From NCBI GenBank assembly GCA_964620645.1, contig CAZUHU010000067.1:1-17645 (forward strand): 17,645 nt of DNA. The letters are read 5' to 3'. Source of the DNA: Bog-950 sp964620645. GTDB taxonomy: Bacteria; Bacteroidota; Bacteroidia; Chitinophagales; LD1. Of the stretch, positions 7,863 to 15,145 are shown in pieces (positions within the stretch are counted from its first letter, which is position 1; each line of letters opens with the position of its first letter). The translations under genes were made by a program, and so were the position numbers. Under the pieces are notes generated by a model. It was given only the letters and a program-made list of their open reading frames with translations, did no database searches and was not told the DNA's origin.

Positions 7863-8552
7863 CTACCTGTTTATAATGGGAGCAAGCTTTAAACCTCTTG
7901 CTGTTCTTTCACCTGTTTTTTCTTTAATGCGTATATCCTGTTCATAAAAATTCACCACTCCGCTTTCAACATTATAAAGGGCGCCTACAATGCCCAACTG
8001 CCCCTTATCAACCATTTCTTTTAAAATAGGGCTCTTCTCCAAAATCAGATCTATAGAAAGGTGAACATTGTTTTCAGCAACGGCGTCTACAAAATTGCTG
8101 CCCGCCTCAGTGCCGCGTTCAACTGTTTTATCAAGGGCGGGCTGCAATTTTTTCAGCAAACCCGTTAAGTGGCCCATTTCAACGTGTTCGCAAACACCTT
8201 TTACAGCGCCGCAATTGGTGTGGCCTAACACCACTATAATTTTTGAGCCTGCTACCTTGCAGGCAAACTCCATACTGCCAAGTATATCTTCGTTTACCAC
8301 GTTACCGGCAATACGCACGCTAAATATATCGCCAAGGCCAAGGTCGAAAATCAATTCGGCAGATGTGCGCGAATCAATACAACTAAGCACGGTGGCAAAG
8401 GGATACTGCCCCTCCTTGGTTTCGTTTACCTGCTGTAACAGGTTACGGTTAACCTTCAGGTTATTTACAAAGCGGTAATTGCCCTGCTTTAAAATTTCAA
8501 GCGCCTTTAAAGGCGTCATAGTCTTTTGTATTTCTTTATTGGTAAGTGTCAT
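7863..8552 (-). CDS. Beta-class carbonic anhydrase
   Basis: A 229-residue cytoplasmic zinc enzyme that interconverts CO2 and bicarbonate. All signature residues are present: Cys58 and Asp60-Ser-Arg62 in the CIDSR motif, then His111 and Cys114 in GHTNCGAVKG, with the IAGNVV segment (81-86) between them. Length is normal. The ATG at 8552 gives an 11-residue lead before a second possible start (Met12, MTPLKALE); homologues often begin near either, so the start is only fairly sure. It lies 31 bases downstream of the SulP gene on the same strand. This pairing is widely seen and points to supply or trapping of bicarbonate rather than sulfate metabolism. Confidence 0.94.
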   Translation of the reverse strand: MTLTNKEIQKTMTPLKALEILKQGNYRFVNNLKVNRNLLQQVNETKEGQYPFATVLSCIDSRTSAELIFDLGLGDIFSVRIAGNVVNEDILGSMEFACKVAGSKIIVVLGHTNCGAVKGVCEHVEMGHLTGLLKKLQPALDKTVERGTEAGSNFVDAVAENNVHLSIDLILEKSPILKEMVDKGQLGIVGALYNVESGVVNFYEQDIRIKEKTGERTARGLKLAPIINR

Positions 8553-8583
8553 TTTGCTTGGTTTTTTGTTGTTATAAAATACT

Positions 8584-10230
8584 TTACCCTACTAAAGGGG
8601 CACTCAACGTTCCGGAAGATTGCCTGGCCTTATTCTTTAATTCAACCAACATATCCTTCACCTCTTCCGATATAACATGTTCGTTGTTCTCTATCTGATA
8701 GGCCTCTTTAAAGCCCGTAGTGTATAACTCAATGCCCTTATCAGGCGCCTGCACATCTTTAAACTCCTTTATAAGTTCCAACACATCATGGTCAATATAA
8801 CTTGTACGGCTGGCGTCAATCCATACCAGGCTTTTCTCAGGTAGGTGTGTAAGGGTATTCTTAATATTTACTTTGTTTAAAAAGCTAACCTCCTGGGCAA
8901 GCTCAATATGTATCAATTCGCCATCGTGGTGTTTTTCCTTATGGAAAAAGTAAGGAGCGCGCAAATTGCCCCATAAAATTGCTATGGCGCTAACTGCCAT
9001 ACCTATACCTACACCTTTAAGCAGGTCGGTTAAAACAATGGCTACCACAGTTACTAAAAACGGTACCCACTGGTACTTTCCCTTGCGGAACATTTCAATA
9101 AAAATGGTTGGCTTAGCCAGTTTGTAACCTGTTGCTATTAATACCGCCGCCAGGGCAGCAAGTGGTACTTTATTAAGCAGGGCCGGTATGGCCAGGGTGC
9201 ACACCAACAGCAAAACACCATGGAATATGGCAGAGGTTTTAGACCTTGCACCGGCATTAACATTAGCAGAGCTACGCACAATTACTGAAGTGATCGGTAA
9301 CCCGCCAATAAGACCTGAAATGATGTTACCGATACCCTGTGCCTTCAATTCGCGGTTAGCAGAAGTAGTTCTCTTGTTGGGGTCAAGCTTATCTACTGCT
9401 TCTACACACAACAGCGTTTCTATACTGGCTACTGCTGCTATGGTAAACGCCGTAATAATTACCGCCTTATTGGTTATTGCGCTGAAATCAGGAAAAACAA
9501 AGGCGCTCTTAATGGCGTTAAAGTCATTAAACACAGGTATTTTAACCAGGTGCTCCTGCCCTATTGCCAGTTGGATACCGCCTGCACGCCAAACCTCATT
9601 GATGATAAGGCCGGCCAACACTGCCACTAATGCGCCCGGCACAACGGCCAGTTTGCGCATAAACTTCTGTTCCCATAAAATGATAAGGCCAAGGCTTATA
9701 AGCGCTACGATGGTTGCGCCGGCATCAATATGCTTAAGGGGCTCAATAAGTGAAGCGATAGGGTGGTTATCATCAACCTGAATAAAGGCCAGATCGCCAT
9801 CAGCATTTTTATCGTAACCAAGTGCGTGGGGTATCTGGTTCATGATAATTATAATACCAATAGCACTTAACATGCCCTTGATAACGTTGCCGGGGAAATA
9901 TCCGGCCACGGTACCTGCTTTTGCCAGGCCCAGCAATAGTTGTATTACACCTGCAATTACCACGGCGGTCAGGAATACAGGAAAACTACCTAACTGATGA
10001 ATTGCTATTAAAACAATGGCTGTTAAGCCCGCAGCAGGGCCGCTAACACTAAGGGATGAACCGCTTAAGGAGCCAATAACAATACCGCCTACTATACCCG
10101 CTATTAGCCCGGCCAACAAAGGGGCTCCCGAAGCTAATGCTACACCTAAACACAATGGCAATGCAACTAAAAATACTACAAGGCCTGCCGGCAAATCATA
10201 TTTCAGATTTGCCACAAAATTTCTTTTCAT
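8584..10230 (-). CDS. SulP-family anion transporter with STAS domain, probable bicarbonate transporter
   Basis: A 548-residue inner-membrane protein of the SulP/SLC26 family. The N-terminal membrane part (about residues 12-420) has many hydrophobic helices and the conserved SVSGPAAGLTAIV segment in its early helices. A C-terminal STAS domain begins near residue 437 and includes the VWIDASRTSYIDHD stretch. SulP proteins carry sulfate, bicarbonate or other anions. The adjacent carbonic anhydrase and the lack of any sulfur-assimilation gene nearby favour bicarbonate, as in BicA-like systems, but this is inference from context. The ATG at 10230 gives MKRNFVANLKYDLPAG, the usual start of this subgroup. 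A weak -7-like element lies about 20 bases upstream, so it may have its own promoter apart from the small gene before it. Confidence 0.92.
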   Translation of the reverse strand: MKRNFVANLKYDLPAGLVVFLVALPLCLGVALASGAPLLAGLIAGIVGGIVIGSLSGSSLSVSGPAAGLTAIVLIAIHQLGSFPVFLTAVVIAGVIQLLLGLAKAGTVAGYFPGNVIKGMLSAIGIIIIMNQIPHALGYDKNADGDLAFIQVDDNHPIASLIEPLKHIDAGATIVALISLGLIILWEQKFMRKLAVVPGALVAVLAGLIINEVWRAGGIQLAIGQEHLVKIPVFNDFNAIKSAFVFPDFSAITNKAVIITAFTIAAVASIETLLCVEAVDKLDPNKRTTSANRELKAQGIGNIISGLIGGLPITSVIVRSSANVNAGARSKTSAIFHGVLLLVCTLAIPALLNKVPLAALAAVLIATGYKLAKPTIFIEMFRKGKYQWVPFLVTVVAIVLTDLLKGVGIGMAVSAIAILWGNLRAPYFFHKEKHHDGELIHIELAQEVSFLNKVNIKNTLTHLPEKSLVWIDASRTSYIDHDVLELIKEFKDVQAPDKGIELYTTGFKEAYQIENNEHVISEEVKDMLVELKNKARQSSGTLSAPLVG

Positions 10231-10250
10231 GACATGATTTTGAATTCCAA

Positions 10251-10258
10251 CAAATGCA
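10251..10258 (-). promoter_or_regulatory. Weak candidate -7 element before the SulP gene
   Basis: The minus strand reads TGCATTTG, five of six fixed positions of TAnnTTTG, 20 bases before the SulP ATG and within the 68-base gap after the small upstream gene. No convincing -33 element is present at normal spacing. Confidence 0.3.
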
Positions 10259-10298
10259 ATGGAAACAGGCCAAAGCCCGTTAATACCTGATTAAAAAT

Positions 10299-10625
10299 CT
10301 AGGCGTTGAAATCCGGAGGCGGAGTGGAGCTTTCGCCTATAAACTGGTGTTGTATTTCATCTTCAGCTATTACAAATCCGAAATTGCTGTGATGATATGC
10401 GTGCTCAATATGAGCTAAAACATAACCGTGGCCGGTTAACTTACTTTCATCGTCGTCTTTTTCATCTTTCTCGTCCTTCTCCTTTTTATTCTCCTCTTCA
10501 GTCATATTAAGCATGCTTACAAAGGCCCCCTGGTCTCTCATTACAGAGGAAACCAACTGGGTAACCCCTGCGAAGTGCAGCAGTATAACCGGGAGGATTA
10601 AAAATTTAAAAAGGCTTTTAGACAT
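10299..10625 (-). CDS. Small histidine-rich, membrane-anchored protein of unknown function
   Basis: I do not recognise this 108-residue protein. It has a hydrophobic N-terminal segment (about residues 4-28) that could be a signal peptide or a single membrane anchor. A very charged Lys/Glu/Asp linker (about 43-62) follows. Next comes a histidine-rich part with His66, His72, His75, His78, His79 and His93, and the tail ends in TPPPDFNA. The His spacing could bind a metal such as zinc, but nothing proves this. It lies 68 bases upstream of the SulP gene on the same strand and may share its transcript. Coding is supported by an intact frame with a clear domain-like layout and no competing gene. The 279-base region upstream is divergent with the porin gene and rich in repeats. 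Confidence 0.7.
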   Translation of the reverse strand: MSKSLFKFLILPVILLHFAGVTQLVSSVMRDQGAFVSMLNMTEEENKKEKDEKDEKDDDESKLTGHGYVLAHIEHAYHHSNFGFVIAEDEIQHQFIGESSTPPPDFNA

Positions 10626-10662
10626 ACTTGACTGCCGCGAAAATAATGAATTTAAAGATTAG

Positions 10663-10679
10663 ACGGTCTATTAAACCGT
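10663..10679. repeat. 17-base near-palindrome upstream of the small gene
   Basis: ACGGTCTATTAAACCGT is a dyad with seven of eight arm pairs matching around a central T. It lies 38 to 54 bases before the ATG of the small minus-strand gene and could be an operator. Nothing else identifies the binding protein. Confidence 0.35.
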
Positions 10680-10717
10680 TTATTGCCCCTGTTTAACTTT
10701 ATATTACACTAAATTTT

Positions 10718-10756
10718 TGTTACTAAGCTTAATAGAGGTTGTAAACAAAATATTAA
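10718..10756 (-). promoter_or_regulatory. Possible second, inverted Pho-like repeat array
   Basis: Read on the minus strand, TTAATA (from 10756), TTTACA (from 10745), TATTAA (from 10734) and GTAACA (from 10723) start 11 bases apart. Two of the four match the TTnACA-type half site well. GGCTTAATAT here (10750-10759, minus) is also an exact inverted copy of 10847-10856 in the plus-strand array. The region is AT-rich, so chance is possible. It would point at the small minus-strand gene. Confidence 0.3.
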
Positions 10757-10816
10757 GCCTCCTTCACGTATCAAAAATGTTGAAAAGCTGTGCAGAACGG
10801 GGTTTAAGCCCGCGGA

Positions 10817-10860
10817 TTAATACAACATTAAGTACCGCTTAACATTGGCTTAATATCAAC
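10817..10860 (+). promoter_or_regulatory. Candidate Pho box of the porin gene (four 11-base TTAA repeats)
   Basis: TTAATA (10817), TTAAGT (10828), TTAACA (10839) and TTAATA (10850) begin at an exact 11-base period, one half site per helical turn. This is the classic arrangement of PhoB/PhoP operators, and the downstream genes are phosphate-uptake genes ending in phoU and phoR. The last repeat begins 15 bases before a near-consensus -7 element, so the array sits where an activator would replace the -33 box. Confidence 0.65.
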
Positions 10861-10864
10861 AAAC

Positions 10865-10872
10865 TTCTTTTG
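10865..10872 (+). promoter_or_regulatory. Candidate -7 element of the porin promoter
   Basis: TTCTTTTG matches five of six fixed positions of TAnnTTTG. It lies directly after the Pho-like array and 32 bases before the porin ATG, giving a leader of roughly 25-30 bases. Confidence 0.45.
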
Positions 10873-10904
10873 CTGTATCAATTAACGAAGAGTTAAAACA
10901 GCAT

Positions 10905-12218
10905 ATGAAGAAAACATTACCAATCCTTTTCTTAATCATGGTTTTAGGCCAGTTTGCCCAGGCGCAAACTAAAACCGATAGCCTTGCTGCCGAAGTAACA
11001 GAGATAAAGAAAAAGGTTAGCGCCCTGGACTGGCTCAGAAAATTTAAAATTTCAGGTTATGCCCAAATGCAGTTTCAGCACATTGATACTGTAGGGGCAA
11101 AAAGTTTTGAAGGGGGAGATTTCCCAAGCACATCAGCTAACCGCTTTGCTTTAAGGCGCGGCCGAATCAAATTTGAGTTTGCCAACGAAAACAAAAAAGG
11201 GGTAGTAAACTACTACGCCACAGTGCAGTTTAACATTAATGAAACGGGCATTACCCCTATCGAGTTTTACGGCAAGGTAGTTGACCCATGGACCAACTGG
11301 CTGGCCTTTACCGGCGGTATGATGAACCGGCCTTTCGGTTACGAGGTAATTTATTCATCCCGTTCGCGCGAAACACCTGAAAGGGGCCGCATGTCGCAAT
11401 CATTATTCCCCCGCGAGCGCGACCTTGGCTTTATGTTTACCATTGAGCCACCTAAAACAAGCAAGCTGAACTTTTTTAAGATAAACGCCGGTATGTATAA
11501 CGGCACAGGCCTTGGTAATGCTGAAATAGATAACAGAAAGGACTTTATAGGCCAAATAGTATTAAACAGAGGGTTTGCTGATAACCACTTTAAACTATCG
11601 GGTGGTGCAAGTTACTACCACGGTTATGTAATGCAGTCCACACCTGCGTATTATACCATCGGGAAAGATACCACAGATGGCGCCCTGCGGTATATAAAGA
11701 CAGTAGATTCCACAAGCCAGGGCAAAAGATTCTTTAAAAGACAATACATAGGCTTCGACCTTCAAATGACTGGCGAATACAAATGGGGCCGCACTACAGT
11801 ACGTGGCGAATACATCTTCGGAACTCAGCCCGGAACTTCAAGCAGCGATTTAAACCCTGTGGCCAACGGTAGCGATATTTACAACCGCAATTTTAACGGC
11901 GCCTATTTTTACTTAATACAGGGTTTACATGACACTAAGCACAACATGTGGCACGAATTGGTTTTTAAATATGACTGGTTTGACCCTAACAGCCGCATTG
12001 CAGGTAAAGACCTATCAAGCGTAAATGATGCACGCGTTAGCGGCGCCGACGTTAAATACCAAACTTTTGAGGTTGGCTATAACTTTCAGCCTAATGAATG
12101 GTTTAAGGTAATGGCTCATTACGCCATAGTTTTAAACGAAAAAACGAACATAAACGGCTTTAACCGCGATTTAAAGGATAATGTATTTACCCTGCGCACT
12201 CAATTTATGTTCAAATAA
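10905..12218 (+). CDS. Phosphate-selective porin (OprO/OprP family)
   Basis: A 437-residue outer-membrane beta-barrel. Residues 1-20 are a Sec signal peptide with a probable cut after AQA. A short helical, coiled-coil-like stretch (TDSLAAEVTEIKKKVSALDW) precedes the barrel. The barrel then shows alternating aromatic/hydrophobic strands, including ISGYAQMQFQ, the RRGRIKFEF motif of the OprP family, and the WLAFTGGMMNRPFGYE segment. The protein ends in TLRTQFMFK, a typical last strand. Known members pass phosphate or polyphosphate, using Arg/Lys ladders. The pst genes directly downstream strongly support phosphate as the substrate. It has its own candidate Pho box and -7 element upstream, and pstS follows after 64 bases with a second set. 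Confidence 0.9.
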   Translation: MKKTLPILFLIMVLGQFAQAQTKTDSLAAEVTEIKKKVSALDWLRKFKISGYAQMQFQHIDTVGAKSFEGGDFPSTSANRFALRRGRIKFEFANENKKGVVNYYATVQFNINETGITPIEFYGKVVDPWTNWLAFTGGMMNRPFGYEVIYSSRSRETPERGRMSQSLFPRERDLGFMFTIEPPKTSKLNFFKINAGMYNGTGLGNAEIDNRKDFIGQIVLNRGFADNHFKLSGGASYYHGYVMQSTPAYYTIGKDTTDGALRYIKTVDSTSQGKRFFKRQYIGFDLQMTGEYKWGRTTVRGEYIFGTQPGTSSSDLNPVANGSDIYNRNFNGAYFYLIQGLHDTKHNMWHELVFKYDWFDPNSRIAGKDLSSVNDARVSGADVKYQTFEVGYNFQPNEWFKVMAHYAIVLNEKTNINGFNRDLKDNVFTLRTQFMFK

Positions 12219-12247
12219 CCCCCAATTAACATTCACCAAACATTCAG
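12215..12247 (+). promoter_or_regulatory. Candidate Pho box of pstS (11-base repeats)
   Basis: ATAACC (12215, overlapping the porin stop codon), TTAACA (12226) and CAAACA (12237) start exactly 11 bases apart; the last two repeats extend to shared AACATTCA. A fourth related unit, GAAACA, follows in phase at 12248. CAAACA begins 15 bases before a -7-like element, the same distance as in the porin leader. Confidence 0.55.
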
Positions 12248-12251
12248 GAAA

Positions 12252-12259
12252 CAATTTTG
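12252..12259 (+). promoter_or_regulatory. Candidate -7 element of pstS
   Basis: CAATTTTG matches five of six fixed positions of TAnnTTTG, 23 bases before the pstS ATG. Its placement relative to the repeat array equals that of the porin promoter. Confidence 0.4.
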
Positions 12260-12282
12260 CAATCACTTAAAACACATATAAA

Positions 12283-13335
12283 ATGAAAAAATTAGTATTT
12301 GCACTTACAGTATTATTTCTGGCAAGTTGCGGAAACAACCAACAGCAAACAAAGGAAGAGAACAAAGGATTAAGCGGAGAAATTAAACTTGACGGCTCTT
12401 CAACCGTTTACCCGCTGGCTGAGGCAGTAGCAGAAGATTTCGGAAAAGATAATACCGGCGTAAAAGTGTCAGTAGGCGAATCGGGCACCGGTGGCGGTTT
12501 TAAAAAATTCGGCAGAGGTGAAACAGATATTTCCAACGCATCCCGCCCTATTAAAGCTTCTGAAGATTCTATTTGCAAAGCATCGGCAGTAGAATACATT
12601 GAATTACCGGTAGCTTATGACGGCCTTGCCATAGTAGTAAACAAAGAGAACACCTGGCTGGATAAGATTACTGTAGCAGAATTGAAAAAAATGTGGGAAC
12701 CCGCTGCACAAGGTAAAATTACCAAGTGGAACCAGGTTAACCCTAAATGGCCTAATACGGAGATTCACCTGTTTGGTGCCGGAACCCAATCAGGCACTTT
12801 TGATTACTTTACTGAAGCCATTGTTGGCAAAGCTAAAGATTGCCGTGGTGACTATACCGCCAGTGAAGATGACAACGTATTAGTACAAGGCATAGCCGGC
12901 GACAAAAATGCGTTGGGCTTCTTCGGCCTGGCTTACTTTGAAAACAACAAAGACAAGCTGAAACTGGTAGCTGTTGATGATGAGAAGAAAGAAAACGGCG
13001 ATGGCGCTATTGCTCCTTCGGCTGAAACCGTGCAAAATGGCACCTATGAGCCTCTTTCCCGTCCACTGTTTATTTACATAAACAAAAAGAGCGCAGAAAA
13101 ACCGGAGGTAAAAGCATTTGTAGAATATTTTATTGCCAATGCAGGCGCTTTATCAAAAGAAGTTGGTTATGTTTCGTTACCGAACGAGGTTTACGAATTA
13201 GTGAAAAAGAGATTTGCGGCAGGCACCACAGGTTCGGCTTTTGCGGGTAAAAACACTGTAGGTGTTAAAATGGAAGAGTTGCTGAAAGGAGAAGAAACAC
13301 CGGCAACCGCAGAAGGCACAACAGGACAGAAATAG
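12283..13335 (+). CDS. pstS: PstS phosphate-binding lipoprotein
   Basis: A 350-residue periplasmic substrate-binding protein of the high-affinity phosphate ABC importer. The N terminus is a lipoprotein signal with lipobox LASC (13-16), so Cys16 would be lipidated and anchor the protein in a membrane. Phosphate-binding segments are visible: DGSSTVYP (37-44), SGTGGGF (67-73), DISNASRP (82-89) and GAGTQSGTFDYF (165-176), all typical of the PstS family. The C terminus has a short low-complexity tail rich in Glu, Thr and Ala. It has its own candidate Pho box and is followed after 29 bases by a strong hairpin with a T-run, which probably makes pstS more abundant than pstCAB, as the binding protein needs to be. 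Confidence 0.95.
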   Translation: MKKLVFALTVLFLASCGNNQQQTKEENKGLSGEIKLDGSSTVYPLAEAVAEDFGKDNTGVKVSVGESGTGGGFKKFGRGETDISNASRPIKASEDSICKASAVEYIELPVAYDGLAIVVNKENTWLDKITVAELKKMWEPAAQGKITKWNQVNPKWPNTEIHLFGAGTQSGTFDYFTEAIVGKAKDCRGDYTASEDDNVLVQGIAGDKNALGFFGLAYFENNKDKLKLVAVDDEKKENGDGAIAPSAETVQNGTYEPLSRPLFIYINKKSAEKPEVKAFVEYFIANAGALSKEVGYVSLPNEVYELVKKRFAAGTTGSAFAGKNTVGVKMEELLKGEETPATAEGTTGQK

Positions 13336-13364
13336 GAATTGGATTAATTAAGTTGACTCAATGA

Positions 13365-13394
13365 CCCTGCTGCCCCAAAAGGCGGCAGGGTTTT
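13365..13394 (+). terminator. Attenuating terminator hairpin between pstS and pstC
   Basis: CCCTGCTGCC (13365-13374) pairs with GGCGGCAGGG (13381-13390), ten pairs with one G-T wobble and a six-base loop, followed by TTTT (13391-13394). It lies 29 bases after the pstS stop and just before the real pstC ATG. Since the downstream genes lack another visible promoter, partial read-through is likely, lowering pstCAB-phoU relative to pstS. Confidence 0.75.
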
Positions 13395-13402
13395 ACTGCA
13401 AA

Positions 13403-14278
13403 ATGAACATTAAGGAAAAAATAATAGAAGGTTTTTTGTTTGCCTGTAGTGCAGTATGCGTACTTACTACTTTAGGCATTATAGCCGTGCTGTTAGTGCA
13501 ATCGGTACAGTTCTTCAGCGAAGTGCCCATTAGTTCCTTTCTTACCGATACACAATGGACCCCTCTTTTTGCCGACAAACACTTCGGCATCCTGCCCCTG
13601 TTAAGCGGCACACTGCTAACAACGGTGATAGCTATAGTAATCGCACTACCTTTGGGTTTATCAATCGCTATTTACTTAAGCGAATACGCCTCAAAAGGTT
13701 TCCGCTCTACCGTAAAACCTATGCTTGAAATTTTAGCAGCCGTACCAACCGTGGTATATGGCTTTTTTGCTTTAACGGTGGTAACACCATTTATACAAAA
13801 GTTTTTCCCCGGTGTAGCAGGCTTTAATGCTATATCGCCCGGTATTGTAATGGGGCTTATGATTGTGCCGCTTATCTCCTCTTTAAGTGAGGATGCTTTG
13901 TATGCCGTGCCCCGCCACTTACGCGAAGGCGCTTACGCGCTTGGTTCTACCACCCTGCAAACATCGCTGCGCGTGGTTATGCCGGCCGCATCTTCAGGCA
14001 TTATAGTTTCAGTAATACTTGCCATTAGCCGCGCCATGGGCGAAACCATGATTGTAGCCATTGCCGCCGGCCAACAACCACGCTTAACGCTTGACCCAAC
14101 CGTACCTATTGAAACCGTAACCACCTACATAGTGCAGGTAAGCTTGGGTGACGTACCCCACGGCTCGCTGGAGTATAAAACCATTTTTGCTGCAGGCCTC
14201 TCCCTGTTTGTAATTACCTTTTTATTGAACAACATCAGTTTTTACATAAAGAAAAAATACCGCGAGGCGTATGAATAA
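13403..14278 (+). CDS. pstC: PstC phosphate ABC transporter permease
   Basis: A 291-residue inner-membrane permease of the binding-protein-dependent transport family, with about six hydrophobic segments. The coupling (EAA) loop EGAYALGSTTLQTSL (175-189), followed by the VVMPAASSGI segment, contacts the PstB ATPase. I chose the ATG at 13403, which gives MNIKEKIIEGF. An ATG at 13361 in the same frame would add 14 residues, but it would make the terminator hairpin part of the coding sequence and the extra residues do not fit the family. The last eight bases overlap the start of pstA, indicating translational coupling. Confidence 0.94.
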   Translation: MNIKEKIIEGFLFACSAVCVLTTLGIIAVLLVQSVQFFSEVPISSFLTDTQWTPLFADKHFGILPLLSGTLLTTVIAIVIALPLGLSIAIYLSEYASKGFRSTVKPMLEILAAVPTVVYGFFALTVVTPFIQKFFPGVAGFNAISPGIVMGLMIVPLISSLSEDALYAVPRHLREGAYALGSTTLQTSLRVVMPAASSGIIVSVILAISRAMGETMIVAIAAGQQPRLTLDPTVPIETVTTYIVQVSLGDVPHGSLEYKTIFAAGLSLFVITFLLNNISFYIKKKYREAYE

Positions 14279-15128
14279 CGAGCAGGTAAAAACGATAAAG
14301 AACAGCGCGTTCCGTGTATGGGCCATTGTGGCTACTTCTGTAGGCCTGGTTATGCTGGGTATTTTATTAATTAAAATCGGCATGGATGGCCTCCACCGTA
14401 TTTCGATGGCTTTTTTTACAAGCCTGCCCAGCAGAAGGGCTGAAAACGCAGGCATACTAACCGCGTGGGTAGGCACCCTTTGGATTATGGTTACTACCGC
14501 AGTTATAGCTATACCTATTGGCGTTGGAGCCGGTATTTACCTTGAAGAGTACAGCAAAAAAGGAGCATGGGCAAATTTTTTAGAGATTAACATATCTAAC
14601 CTGGCAGGTGTGCCGTCTATTATCTATGGTTTGCTGGGCCTGGAATTTTTTGTGCGCTTTCTGCACATGGGCGAAAGCATTTTGGCCGGTAGCTTTACAT
14701 TGGCATTGCTCGTTTTACCCATCGTAATTGTATCAACGCGTGAATCGCTAAAAGCGGTGCCCAAAACCATACGCGAAGCCTCTTACGCTTTGGGTGCCAG
14801 CAAATGGCAAACCACCTGGATGCAGGTTTTACCTGCTGCGGCAGGCGGTATTATGACGGGCATCATACTTGCCTTATCGCGCGCCATTGGCGAAACCGCA
14901 CCATTGATTGTTGTTGGTGCATTAACCTACGTGCCCTTTACACCAAAATCAGTTTTCGATTCGTTTACGGTTTTACCCATACAAATATTTAACTGGGTTA
15001 GCAGGCCACAAGCCGAATTTTTAGTGAATGCAGCAGCAGGCATTATTGTATTACTGCTGATAACAATAGCCATGAACGGCGCTGCGGTAATACTGCGTAA
15101 CCGTTGGCAGAAACATGTAAAATGGTAA
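14271..15128 (+). CDS. pstA: PstA phosphate ABC transporter permease
   Basis: A 285-residue inner-membrane permease that pairs with PstC to form the phosphate channel. It has six predicted membrane segments, the first near residues 16-37. The EAA coupling loop reads EASYALGASKWQTTW and is followed by QVLPAAAGGIMTG and ALSRAIGETAPL, hallmarks of PstA. The ATG overlaps the end of pstC by eight bases (ATGAATAA), a normal coupling arrangement. The pstB frame begins 17 bases after the stop. Confidence 0.95.
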   Translation: MNNEQVKTIKNSAFRVWAIVATSVGLVMLGILLIKIGMDGLHRISMAFFTSLPSRRAENAGILTAWVGTLWIMVTTAVIAIPIGVGAGIYLEEYSKKGAWANFLEINISNLAGVPSIIYGLLGLEFFVRFLHMGESILAGSFTLALLVLPIVIVSTRESLKAVPKTIREASYALGASKWQTTWMQVLPAAAGGIMTGIILALSRAIGETAPLIVVGALTYVPFTPKSVFDSFTVLPIQIFNWVSRPQAEFLVNAAAGIIVLLLITIAMNGAAVILRNRWQKHVKW

Positions 15129-15145
15129 AACCACAGCCATAGAAA

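Noticed and set aside
10278..10294. Two TTAA units 11 bases apart on the minus strand before the SulP gene (TTAATC, TTAACG)
   Set aside because: Only two units, and they are not at the 15-base offset from the -7 candidate; this can easily arise by chance in AT-rich DNA.
10674..10707. Another set of minus-strand 11-base units (GTAATA, TTAAAC, CAATAA, TTAATA) closer to the small gene
   Set aside because: Half sites are poor and out of phase with the better array at 10718-10756; no -7 element at the expected distance.
13361..13402. Upstream in-frame ATG as the start of pstC
   Set aside because: It would place the whole terminator-like hairpin and T-run in the coding sequence and add 14 residues not seen in PstC; the ATG at 13403 is better.
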